Shown: positions 43,026 to 51,659 of the stretch, in pieces | Layout: each line of letters begins with the position of its first letter | Numbering within the stretch: position 1 is the first letter of the stretch | Source: Peristeroidobacter soli | GTDB taxonomy: Bacteria; Pseudomonadota; Gammaproteobacteria; Steroidobacterales; Steroidobacteraceae | Direction of reading: 5' to 3' | DNA length: 64,000 bases | Assembly (NCBI RefSeq): GCF_004138485.1 | Contig: NZ_ML142848.1 | Coordinates: forward strand, 310,001-374,000 | Position numbers and translations under genes: made by a program | Notes under the pieces: model-generated | The model's input: only the letters and a program-made list of their open reading frames with translations | What the model was told of the DNA's origin: nothing | Databases searched by the model: none

Positions 43026-45137
43026 TCATTGGATGGAGATCCAGGACGTACCGCCACTCAAGTAGTGCCGACCCGCCCGGTCATTCCAGAACACACTGCC
43101 ATTGCCGCTGCAGGTGAAACCCGGCGTGCCCCAGGTCGTGATCGTCGTTTGCAGCACCACCTGCTGATGGGTACCGGCAGTGACAGTCACAGGCGAGCTG
43201 GTGTCGCCAACGCCCGGGCTGAAGTGCAGCGTCCCCGCCGGCGTTCCATTGACGGTGATGCTGGTATAGCCCGTGTTACAACCGGCACCGCTGGTCGCCC
43301 CGACACCGAACGTGATGGAAATTCTGTCCTGGATACGATCCGAGTTCGTGAGCGTCTTGTTCGGGCAGGACACCGACGCGGTCCAGAGCGTCGCCGGGTC
43401 TGTGTTACCCGTGACCCGGATGCGGAACTTCGATGTGCCGAGCGAGGCGGGATTGAACTGATACGTCCAGTTGCGCCAGCCGCTGACCATATTCGTGGTC
43501 GTGACCACCAGCGTCTGCGCGGAATTCTCGGCGCGAATCTCGAACTTGTCCGGAATCTGGTAGGCCTCGAACTCGATCTGCACCGGCCCCGCCTCCGACC
43601 CCATCTCCATCAGCTGATTGAAGCCCTCCGACGAACCGCCCGCGGACAGGGCCTGGCCGCAAGGAACGGGGGGCGCCGAATAGTCCGTCACCCTGCCGGC
43701 GGTACGCAGCATCGACTCGCTGCCGATGGTTCCTACGAAGACGGCAACGACTTTGCTTGCAGTGTTCGGCGGTTCTGCCAGCGCCGGTGTCGACTGGCCC
43801 GCGGCCACCGTACCTCCCCACGTCCCGCCGGAAACAGGGAAACGCTGACCAGTGGTGGTCTGGTAGTACAGCTCGAACTGGCCGCTCATCGTTTCCGCCG
43901 CTTCATTTCTAATGACCCAGCCCGGCCCGGACGCCGCGCGGCTCACGCTGAGCTTGCCCGCGAAGAAATGATTGATCAGCCCCGCGGAAAAGCTGACGGC
44001 TCGTGGCAACAGCACGGGATACTGCTGTTCATAGACATAGGAGTTGACTCCGAACAGCATGCTGAAGCCACTGTTTTGTAACATCCGGTCGACCAGCGAT
44101 TGGGTCGCCAGCACCCGGTTGGGTTGGGAACCGAACGCGTATCCATCGTAGATCGGCCCCGTCACCACCTGCATGGGACCGGTGAGAGTATTGGTGTCGC
44201 GCAACCGGATCGTGACAGTTCGCGTCTCGATGGTCTTGCCCTGACCGTTCGGCAAGGGAAACTCCGGATTCGCCAGCACGGTGCTGCCGTTGGATTGAAA
44301 GCCGGTGCTCTGACTGACGAAGTTCTGAGAGGTGTACTCCGCCATCCCCACATACATCGGCGAGCCGGCCCCCGAAGTAACCCAGTAGTCGCGCGCACGC
44401 GCAAAGCTCGGCACCGGATAGGGATTGTTGTTGACGATCGAGGCGATGTTCACCCTGGCGTAGCCTTCGGTGTAGGCCTCGATCCAGGCGCGCTCGGGAG
44501 GATTGATGGGAGAATGAGCTTCGTTACGTGTGTGCGCCGGCTGCGCCATATCCTGCACGTGATGCACGACGTGGCCGAGCGTCTGTAACACCATGCCCAT
44601 CGAGTTGTCGCGATCCGTGGGATTGGGCTGAATGAGTGCTGCATACAAGTTCGCCTGCGCATCCCGATATGAGAAGTTCTGTGGCCGGCCGCCCGCCGCG
44701 AGACACGACACGTATCTGGTGGTCACCTGCCCGTTGTCCTCCAGCGCCCAGTCGGGCGACGGGTGCCCGAGGACACCGCCCCACTCGAGCGCCCGCCCGC
44801 CGTGCTGTGGATCGAAGAAATGATTGAATGGGCGCGTCCAGTCGGAGGGGCAAAGGCCCGCAGTGTGATAGTCCTCCGCTGCGGCACCGTATGCCACGAC
44901 TTCGCGAGGAAGTCGCACGCCTCCAGTGACGGGCACACCGTCGACGGTTATCTCGCGATAGGTACCCGAGGGATTGAAACCAAGGTCCGTCAGCAGCGAC
45001 GGATCCGACAAGCGCGAGCGATCGAAGGCCAGTGCTGTCAGGGTGGTATGCGTCGACGGCTCATAAGCGAGCGCCGTACCGACCGTGCCGAGCACACCCA
45101 CAGCGACCCAGTTCATCCATGACAGAGTTTTTTTCAT
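43026..45137 (-). CDS. secreted zinc-dependent phospholipase C-like protein
   Basis: 703 residues from MKKTLSWMNWVAVGVLG, with a signal peptide before YEPSTH. The metal site resembles Zn phospholipase C/S1-P1 nuclease proteins: STHTTLTALAFD near the N-terminus, HTAGLCPSDW, and HHVQDMAQPAHTRNEAH, in which His/Asp ligands cluster. A large C-terminal region (about 400-703) is beta-rich and contains NWTYQFNPASLGTSKFRIRVTGN, like a carbohydrate- or surface-binding module. It would hydrolyse phospholipids or related phosphodiesters outside the cell. Follows the lipoprotein gene by 8 bases. Confidence 0.78.
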   Translation of the reverse strand: MKKTLSWMNWVAVGVLGTVGTALAYEPSTHTTLTALAFDRSRLSDPSLLTDLGFNPSGTYREITVDGVPVTGGVRLPREVVAYGAAAEDYHTAGLCPSDWTRPFNHFFDPQHGGRALEWGGVLGHPSPDWALEDNGQVTTRYVSCLAAGGRPQNFSYRDAQANLYAALIQPNPTDRDNSMGMVLQTLGHVVHHVQDMAQPAHTRNEAHSPINPPERAWIEAYTEGYARVNIASIVNNNPYPVPSFARARDYWVTSGAGSPMYVGMAEYTSQNFVSQSTGFQSNGSTVLANPEFPLPNGQGKTIETRTVTIRLRDTNTLTGPMQVVTGPIYDGYAFGSQPNRVLATQSLVDRMLQNSGFSMLFGVNSYVYEQQYPVLLPRAVSFSAGLINHFFAGKLSVSRAASGPGWVIRNEAAETMSGQFELYYQTTTGQRFPVSGGTWGGTVAAGQSTPALAEPPNTASKVVAVFVGTIGSESMLRTAGRVTDYSAPPVPCGQALSAGGSSEGFNQLMEMGSEAGPVQIEFEAYQIPDKFEIRAENSAQTLVVTTTNMVSGWRNWTYQFNPASLGTSKFRIRVTGNTDPATLWTASVSCPNKTLTNSDRIQDRISITFGVGATSGAGCNTGYTSITVNGTPAGTLHFSPGVGDTSSPVTVTAGTHQQVVLQTTITTWGTPGFTCSGNGSVFWNDRAGRHYLSGGTSWISIQ

Positions 45138-45145
45138 ATTGAAGC

Positions 45146-45751
45146 TCAGTGCGTATCGGTCGTACACCAATAGCTCCGCAGCGGCAGATCGCTGCGGACG
45201 CCGGCCGCATCGAACTCTGCCCTGAGTTGCACCAGTGCATTGAATAAGCGCGGCGCCGCCCGCCAGTCGCAACGGTCACCGCCGAGATTCACATCGAGAG
45301 GCGTCCAGAAAGTGCTCATTCGGGACGCATACTCCGCCGGGGCCCCCTCGACTCTGCGCATCAGCAGAGTCCGCGCATGCGAGTCATCCTCAGTGTTCGC
45401 TTCACGAACGACCACCAGAGGGTCGTAGCCGCTCTTGAACACCCGAACGGTCGGCTCGGAGAGTGCAACCGTGGTACCAGGAGGCGGACGCTTCGGCCCC
45501 CACGCGGGAATTTGGAAGCGGCCGCGCGCGTCGGTCACGCGTTCGAAAATCGCCAGCTGTCCCTGCGGGTAACCTTCCATTCCTTTGATCTGCCAGTTCA
45601 CCAGTACGATGGCATCAGCAAGCGGCGCGCCAGTCCCCTCATCGATCACCTGGCCCTCGATCGGTCCGGAGCACCATGCTTTGGTGCAGCCACTCAGGCC
45701 GAGCAGCACACAACCCAGCAAGCTGGCCACGGCTCCGACACGAGCCCCCAT
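45146..45751 (-). CDS. lipoprotein with carboxypeptidase-regulatory-like domain
   Basis: 201 residues. The N-terminus MGARVGAVASLLGCVLLGLSGC ends in a lipobox (LSGC), so the mature protein is acylated at that Cys. The segment GPIEGQVIDEGTGAPLADAIVLVNWQ followed by VTDARGRFQIPAWG is a carboxypeptidase-regulatory-like beta sandwich, a common extracellular binding domain. Contains several Cys near the C-terminus (DRCDWRAA, YWCTTDTH). It sits between the FG-GAP protein and the phospholipase-like enzyme, 3 and 8 bases from each. Confidence 0.83.
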   Translation of the reverse strand: MGARVGAVASLLGCVLLGLSGCTKAWCSGPIEGQVIDEGTGAPLADAIVLVNWQIKGMEGYPQGQLAIFERVTDARGRFQIPAWGPKRPPPGTTVALSEPTVRVFKSGYDPLVVVREANTEDDSHARTLLMRRVEGAPAEYASRMSTFWTPLDVNLGGDRCDWRAAPRLFNALVQLRAEFDAAGVRSDLPLRSYWCTTDTH

Positions 45752-45754
45752 GAA

Positions 45755-46726
45755 TCAAAATTCCTCGAGTTGCCAGCGATTGCTCGACTTACGAAACACG
45801 ATCACATGCAGATAGGTGCTGCCGCTGTAGGTCTGCGTGACGGCATATTCGGCAAAGTTGTCATCGGTGCTCACTTCGCGCGGCTGACCAAGTGTCGAAG
45901 TGAAGGTCGTAACCGCGGAGCCGAGATTGGTGAGGCCCGCCATATACTTTGCCTGCGTGACCGGCGAAATGAACTGTTGCGCCGACGTAAGATCCCCTGC
46001 GTCCAACGCCGCGCAGAACGCACGCCACGCCATCATGACTCGATCCTCTTCATCCTGAGGCGCAGCAAACAAGCCATCGACGCTGGCGGCAAACACCGTA
46101 TCGATCGTGCCGTTGGTCCGTAACACCAGATCCGCGCGGCCGTCTCGATTCGTATCGACCAACGACACACTGTGGGTCGAGCCACTGATATCCACGCCGA
46201 GGTTGGCGACGGAAAGCTGTTGCAACAGGACTGGTGCGCCCGTCGACGAAGACGTCACGATGACGAAATTCGGTGCCCCGCTGGTCCGACCTCGCAACAA
46301 CATCGCATTGTTGCCGTTGCCCAGCACATCGCCGAACACCAGATCGTGGCTGCTTGCCTGCCAGGCCGGGTGGTTGAGCAGAGCCGGGCTGGGATTGGTC
46401 ACCAGCGAGTAAGACCCACCCGATGACAGCAACACGAACGTCGGACTGGCCGATTTGATCAGGATCGGTACCAGCACATCGATGTCCACGAACGCCAGAT
46501 TGACCTTGGCCTTGACCAGCAGATCCGGAGTTCCATCGCCATTAACGTCCCCCATGGAGACGAGATACTGTGCGCGCTGTAACGCGAACTGGTATTGCTG
46601 CGGAATGGCTTGGGCATGCAGCGCGCGGAGCGGCAGCAAAACCGCGAACACGGCGCCCGCGATGACCACACTGCTTCCCAACCGCGCCAGCCATTTCCTG
46701 TGTGATGTTTTCAGCTTGCCTGCCAT
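45755..46726 (-). CDS. exported FG-GAP/VCBS repeat protein
   Basis: 323 residues with a signal-like N-terminus (WLARLGSSVVIAGAVFAVLLPL, cut near LHAQA). Two calcium-binding-like repeats, DVNGDGTPDLLVK near residue 60 and DTNRDGRADLVLR near residue 205, follow the FG-GAP/VCBS consensus. The C-terminal 110 residues (MMAWRAFCAALDAGDLTSAQQFIS onwards) look like a separate small domain of SnoaL or cystatin type and end WQLEEF. First gene of the secreted trio with the lipoprotein and the phospholipase-like protein. Function unknown. Confidence 0.78.
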   Translation of the reverse strand: MAGKLKTSHRKWLARLGSSVVIAGAVFAVLLPLRALHAQAIPQQYQFALQRAQYLVSMGDVNGDGTPDLLVKAKVNLAFVDIDVLVPILIKSASPTFVLLSSGGSYSLVTNPSPALLNHPAWQASSHDLVFGDVLGNGNNAMLLRGRTSGAPNFVIVTSSSTGAPVLLQQLSVANLGVDISGSTHSVSLVDTNRDGRADLVLRTNGTIDTVFAASVDGLFAAPQDEEDRVMMAWRAFCAALDAGDLTSAQQFISPVTQAKYMAGLTNLGSAVTTFTSTLGQPREVSTDDNFAEYAVTQTYSGSTYLHVIVFRKSSNRWQLEEF

Positions 46727-47111
46727 GGTGCTGGATCTCGAATTGTTGACGCGCCCGATCGATTCCCGACCCCAAAAAATCGGCAGCCGCGATCCGCCCG
46801 CGAGTGCGAGCCCGCCACGACTTGGAAACGATCAAGGGAGCTGCGCGGTGACCTGGTCGACGCCCTTCCCTAGCTCAGATCCATCATCCCTGACTTCGGC
46901 CCGCGATTGATTTTTCTGTATTCAGTTTGGAATCGTTGCCGAGCCGCTGTCAATATTCTTTGCGCCCCGGCCATCGAAATCAGGGATTCACCGAAAGAAA
47001 CATCGCAGGATGTAGAGCGATCAACGGACGCGTTGACAACGGCACGCGGCTGTAGCAAGTTCGCTGCCTCGTCTCAGTGGAACAAGAGCGCAGCGCTCGG
47101 AGGCAGGATCG
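46727..47111. other. 385-base intergenic region without a gene
   Basis: Lies upstream of the FG-GAP gene and downstream of the acyl-CoA dehydrogenase gene (both minus strand). The minus strand holds TTGACA at about 46948-46953, with no good -10 at normal spacing, and AT-richer stretches around 46910. Short open frames here lack a ribosome site or homology. A promoter for the secreted trio probably lies within it, but I cannot fix its position. Confidence 0.5.
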
Positions 47112-48269
47112 CTACTTCAGCTTCCGCTCATCCAACCCCAGGCTGCGCCCGATGATCTCCTTCATGATCTCCGAGCTGCCGGCGAAAATCCGGGACACGC
47201 GAGCTTCGGTGTACATCCGGCTGATGCGGTACTCCTCCATGTAGCCCGCGCCGCCGTGGAGCTGGACGCAGGCGTCGACGACCCGGCCTTCGACCTCGCT
47301 GGCCACCAGCTTGGCGCCCGCGACTTCGTCGGCGGTCAGGCGGTCGGCGTTGTATTCGAGCACGCATTGATCGACGAACGTCTGTGCCGAATCGATCTCG
47401 GCCCGCAGGCCGGCCATCACGAAGCGGCTGTTCTGAAACATTCCCACCGGTCGGCCGAACGCGCGACGATTTTGGATGAACTCGAGGGTGATATCGAAAG
47501 CAGTCTGCGCCGCCGCCATCGAGTCGATCGCCGCGATCAACCGCTCGCCGACCAGAAACTGCTGTAAGAATCCGAAGCCTTTGGTGGCATCCCCAAGTAC
47601 GTTGCGCTTGGGCACGGCGACGTTGTCGAAGAACAGCTCGGACGTGTCCTGCGCTCTCAGCCCCATTTTGTGCAAGCGATTGCCGCGCTTGAAACCGGGC
47701 ATGCCGGCTTCGACGACGAACAGTCCGATGCCGTAGCGCTGATCGGGCACGGTGCGAGCGGCGACGATGATCAGATCGGCCAGCTGGCCATTGGAGATAT
47801 AGGTCTTCGAGCCATTGAGCAGCCAGTGCTCGCCCTGATCCACCGCGGTTGCCTTCATACCCGCGAGATCGCTGCCGGCGCCCGGCTCCGTCATGGCGAC
47901 GGCGAGGATCGACTCGCCGCTCGCGCACTTGGGCAGCCAGCGCAGCTTCTGCTCCTCGTCGCCAAGCCCGTCGATGTAGGGCGCGACCAGCCCGGAGTGC
48001 AGGTTGATATAGAAGCCCGGCTCGCCGTGCCGGATGTTTTCTTCGTAGACGATCTGCTCGTAACGAAAGTCCTCGACGCCGGCGCCGCCGTACTTCTCGT
48101 CGGCCCACATCAGCAGATAGCCCTGCTCGCCGGCCTTGGTGTAGGCCCAGCGATCGACGTGACCCTGCTCGCGCCAACGCTCGCCGTGCGGACCTATTTC
48201 GTTACGAAAGAAACGACGGACAGTTTCCCGGAATGCATCGTGCTCGGGTTCGAAGATCAACCGGCGCAT
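47112..48269 (-). CDS. acyl-CoA dehydrogenase
   Basis: 385 residues of standard family length. Motifs: AMTEPGAGSDLAGMKATA, GSKTYISNG, FVDQCVLEYNADRLTADE, and the C-terminal LHGGAGYMEEYRISRMYTEARVSRIFAGSSEIMKE. The usual MCAD-type Glu near IFAGSS is replaced by Ala, and VGERLIAA in helix G carries the Glu at the isovaleryl-/long-chain-dehydrogenase position instead. Likely substrates are long or branched acyl-CoAs. Three bases separate it from the upstream hydratase/dehydrogenase gene. Confidence 0.92.
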   Translation of the reverse strand: MRRLIFEPEHDAFRETVRRFFRNEIGPHGERWREQGHVDRWAYTKAGEQGYLLMWADEKYGGAGVEDFRYEQIVYEENIRHGEPGFYINLHSGLVAPYIDGLGDEEQKLRWLPKCASGESILAVAMTEPGAGSDLAGMKATAVDQGEHWLLNGSKTYISNGQLADLIIVAARTVPDQRYGIGLFVVEAGMPGFKRGNRLHKMGLRAQDTSELFFDNVAVPKRNVLGDATKGFGFLQQFLVGERLIAAIDSMAAAQTAFDITLEFIQNRRAFGRPVGMFQNSRFVMAGLRAEIDSAQTFVDQCVLEYNADRLTADEVAGAKLVASEVEGRVVDACVQLHGGAGYMEEYRISRMYTEARVSRIFAGSSEIMKEIIGRSLGLDERKLK

Positions 48270-48272
48270 GGT

Positions 48273-50438
48273 TCAGGCAGCAGCGGTGCGCGGTAACGCA
48301 GTTTCATAGAAAGCCTCGCCCTGTTCCGCTCTTGCTCGCAGCCAATCGGAAGGCGCGAAGCGAGCGCCATAGGTGGACGCCATGCGTTCGGCCTCAGCGA
48401 CGAACTTCTCCATGCCCACGGTCTCGATGAAGGACAGCGGACCACCGGTCCACGCCGGAAAGCCCCAGCCCAACAGCGCGCCCACATCCGCATCGGCCGG
48501 ATGCGTAATTACGCCCTCTTCCAGACACCGCGCGGTCTCGAGCGCCTGGATGTACAGCAACCGATCGCGAAGCTCTTCGACGCCGGGCTGTTTTCGCGCC
48601 GGCGGAAACGCGGCCGACAGGCCGGGCCACAGGCGTTTCGGCGCGTCCTTGGGATAGTCATAAAAGCCGCCGCCATGACGCCGCCCCGGTCGCTTGATCT
48701 CATGGAGCATGCGTCTCATCACATCGTACGCGCACGGCCGCTTGAAGTTCGCACCGAGCGCGGCCTCCGCTTCCTGCACGATCTTCCACGGCAGCTCGAT
48801 AGTCACCTCATCGAGCAAGGCCAGCGGACCGACCGGAAAGCCGGCAGCCATCGCCGCATTCTCGATGCGCGCGGGCTCGATGCCCTCCTCCAGCATGCGC
48901 ATGCCTTCGTGAATGAAGGTCTGAAACACCCGGCTGGTATAGAAGCCGCGTGAGTCGTTCACGACAATCGGAGTCATGCGCAGCTGCCCGACGAAATCGA
49001 GCGACTTCGCGAGCGTCTCCTGACTCGTACTTGCGCCGACGATCACCTCCACCAGTGGCATGCGATCGACGGGAGAAAAGAAGTGCAGCCCGATGAACTG
49101 CGCCGGCCGGGACGACGCCTCGGCCAGGCGGCCGATCGGCAGCGTCGAAGTATTGCTGCCGAAGATCGCTGATGCGCCCAACACCGCCTCGGCCCGCTGG
49201 GTAACCTCGGCTTTCACCCCGACATCTTCAAAGACAGCCTCGATCACCAGCTCGCAGCCCGCCAGAGATTCATAACTCGTCGTCGGCTTGATCCGCGCCA
49301 GTATGGCGTCAGCAGCGTCTCTGCTCTGCTTGCCGCGCTCAACTGCTTTGTCGAGCAACTTCACCGAATACTGCTTGCCCTTCTCGGCCAATTCGAGCGA
49401 GCTATCCAGTAGCACAACTTCAACGCCCGCCTGCGCCGCGACGTATGCGATGCCCGAGCCCATCATGCCGGCGCCGAGCACACCGAGACGAGTAACGGCC
49501 GACTTCGCCACGTCACGCGGCCGCCGCGCGAGCTTGCTGGCCTCGCCGCGATTCACGAACGACGTGCGGATCAAATTTCTCGCCACCGGATCACAGAGCA
49601 ATCGCGCGAAGTGCTTGGACTCCAGCTGCAGCGCCTTGTCGAACGGCAACAGCAGGCCCTGGAACAAACAATCGAGGATGGCGATAGGCGCGGGAAAGTT
49701 GCGTCGAGTCTGAGCCGCGATCTGCGCGGGACGCTCGCTCATCACCTTGACGACCGTGGGATTCAGCAAGCCATTGCTGCTTCGATAACCTTTGACATCC
49801 CACGCACGCACGGGATTGGACGAATTCAACAACCAGCCGCGAGCGGCGGACAACAACTGCGCGGCCGGCACGACTTGATCGACCATGCCCAGCTGCAACG
49901 CTTCCGTCGGCGGGACACTGCGCCCGTCCAACAACAACGCCGCTGCCTTTTCCAACCCGACCATGCGAGCCAATCGCTGCGTGCCACCGGAGCCCGGCAG
50001 CAAACCCACCGTCACTTCCGGCAAACCGACCACGGCCTTGGGATCATCGACGATGACGCGATGATGACACGCCAGCGCCAGTTCATAACCGCCGCCCAGC
50101 GCCAGTCCATTGATGGCGGCAACGAACGGCTTGCCGCACGTCTCCAGCCGGCGATGCATCTGAACCGAGGGTTTCTGGCTGAATGCATACGCCTGTTTGA
50201 GCGTGAGCGCGCCGCCAGCAATGCCGAGAATGTATTTCAGGTCCGCACCCGCCATGAACGCAGGTTTGGCCGAAGTAATGATGGCGCCCTTGATCGATGC
50301 GTCCGCGGCGACACGCTCGATCGCGGCGATCATGTCGTCGATGAACTGCGGCGACACCACGTTCATCGGCTTGTCCGGCGCCTCCAGGGTGATCAAAGCG
50401 ATGCCATCGGCATCCACGTCGAGCCGTAACGTCTTCAT
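48273..50438 (-). CDS. bifunctional enoyl-CoA hydratase/3-hydroxyacyl-CoA dehydrogenase (FadB/FadJ type)
   Basis: 721 residues, the usual size of FadB/FadJ alpha subunits. The N-terminal crotonase domain has PAFMAGADLKYI and LGGGYELALACHHRV; the middle Rossmann domain starts RLGVLGAGMMGSGIAYVAA, with HFFSPVDRMPLVEVI containing the dehydrogenase catalytic His, and the C-terminal domain has GWGFPAWTGGPLSF. It does two beta-oxidation steps. The start MKTLRLDVDADG is 4 bases from the thiolase stop; a longer frame is ignored. Confidence 0.93.
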   Translation of the reverse strand: MKTLRLDVDADGIALITLEAPDKPMNVVSPQFIDDMIAAIERVAADASIKGAIITSAKPAFMAGADLKYILGIAGGALTLKQAYAFSQKPSVQMHRRLETCGKPFVAAINGLALGGGYELALACHHRVIVDDPKAVVGLPEVTVGLLPGSGGTQRLARMVGLEKAAALLLDGRSVPPTEALQLGMVDQVVPAAQLLSAARGWLLNSSNPVRAWDVKGYRSSNGLLNPTVVKVMSERPAQIAAQTRRNFPAPIAILDCLFQGLLLPFDKALQLESKHFARLLCDPVARNLIRTSFVNRGEASKLARRPRDVAKSAVTRLGVLGAGMMGSGIAYVAAQAGVEVVLLDSSLELAEKGKQYSVKLLDKAVERGKQSRDAADAILARIKPTTSYESLAGCELVIEAVFEDVGVKAEVTQRAEAVLGASAIFGSNTSTLPIGRLAEASSRPAQFIGLHFFSPVDRMPLVEVIVGASTSQETLAKSLDFVGQLRMTPIVVNDSRGFYTSRVFQTFIHEGMRMLEEGIEPARIENAAMAAGFPVGPLALLDEVTIELPWKIVQEAEAALGANFKRPCAYDVMRRMLHEIKRPGRRHGGGFYDYPKDAPKRLWPGLSAAFPPARKQPGVEELRDRLLYIQALETARCLEEGVITHPADADVGALLGWGFPAWTGGPLSFIETVGMEKFVAEAERMASTYGARFAPSDWLRARAEQGEAFYETALPRTAAA

Positions 50439-50442
50439 CCCG

Positions 50443-51648
50443 TCAAACCCTTTCGATGATCGTGGCAGTGCCCAGGCCATTGCCCGCGCACAGAGTGATC
50501 AAGGCCGTGCCCAGCCCGCGCCGCTCCAGCTCATCCAGCACGATGCCGAGAATGATGGCGCCAGTGGCCCCGAGCGGATGTCCCATCGCGATCGCGCCGC
50601 CATTGACATTGACCTTTTGCGGATCGAGATCGAGCGCGCGGATGTATCGCAGAACAACGGCGGCAAACGCCTCGTTGATCTCGAACAGATCGATGTCCTT
50701 CAGCGACATCCCGCAGCGCTTGAGCAGCTTATGTGTCACAGCCGACGGCGCCGTGAGCATGATGGTCGGCTCGCTGCCGATGGACGTGAATGCCTTCACT
50801 CGCGCACGCGGCTTCAGGCCGGCGCGTTCGCCAAAGCTCTTGTTGCCCACCAGCACGGCTCCGGCACCATCGACGATGCCGCTGGAATTGCCGCCATGAT
50901 GTACGTGTTGAATGGTCTCGATCTGCGGATAGCGTTGAATGCCGACGGCATCGAAGCCCATCTGACCCAGACCGACGAACGAGGGCTTGAGCTTTGCCAG
51001 GCCTTCGCGAGTCGTCTCGGGCCGCATGTGCTCGTCACGATCCAGCACCACTTCGCCGATGAGATCGCGCACCGGAACGACCGCTTTGCTGAACCGTCCC
51101 TGCTGCCAGGCCAACGCCGCGCGCCGCTGACTTTCCACGGCGTAATCGTCCACGTCTTCGCGAGTGAAGCCATCCAAGGTCGCGATCATGTCCGCGCCGA
51201 TACCCTGTGGCGCGAAGTAGTTGTGATACGCGAACCAAGGATCGGCAGACCAGGCGCCGCTGTCCGCCCCCATGACGGTGCGTGACATGGACTCAACGCC
51301 GCCGCCAATCGCCGCATCGGACGCGCCCGTCATCACTTGCGCGGCCGCCGCGTTCACCGCTTCCAGCGCCGAGGCGCAGAAACGATGCACCTGCTGACCC
51401 GCGACGCTTTGCTCATATCCCGCCGCCAACACCGCCGCCCGGCCGATGTTTCCTCCCTGCTCGCCTACCGGCTGCGCGCAGCCAAGCACCACGTCGTCAA
51501 CGAGCCCCGTATCCAGACCGTTGCGTTCAGCCAGTGCCTGTAGCACCTGCGCGGCCAGCTGCACTGAAGTGATCTCATGCAGCGAGCCGTCGGGTCGCCC
51601 GCGACCTCGCGGTGTGCGGGCGTGATCGAAAATAAATGCGTCAGTCAT
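50443..51648 (-). CDS. acetyl-CoA C-acyltransferase (thiolase)
   Basis: 401 residues from MTDAFIFDHARTPRGRGRPDGSL, a FadI/FadA-type N-terminus. Cys91 in VHRFCASALEA is the nucleophile, GHPLGATGAI provides His, and LCAGNGLGTATI the second Cys. It completes beta-oxidation with the FadB-like protein 4 bases downstream; the two probably form a complex. Part of the transporter-receptor-thiolase-FadB-dehydrogenase operon. Confidence 0.94.
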   Translation of the reverse strand: MTDAFIFDHARTPRGRGRPDGSLHEITSVQLAAQVLQALAERNGLDTGLVDDVVLGCAQPVGEQGGNIGRAAVLAAGYEQSVAGQQVHRFCASALEAVNAAAAQVMTGASDAAIGGGVESMSRTVMGADSGAWSADPWFAYHNYFAPQGIGADMIATLDGFTREDVDDYAVESQRRAALAWQQGRFSKAVVPVRDLIGEVVLDRDEHMRPETTREGLAKLKPSFVGLGQMGFDAVGIQRYPQIETIQHVHHGGNSSGIVDGAGAVLVGNKSFGERAGLKPRARVKAFTSIGSEPTIMLTAPSAVTHKLLKRCGMSLKDIDLFEINEAFAAVVLRYIRALDLDPQKVNVNGGAIAMGHPLGATGAIILGIVLDELERRGLGTALITLCAGNGLGTATIIERV

Positions 51649-51659
51649 ACTCTCATCAA

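Noticed and set aside
47000-47110. Possible small gene in the 46727-47111 gap
   Set aside because: The 62-codon minus-strand frame has no ribosome site or recognisable features, and the region looks non-coding.
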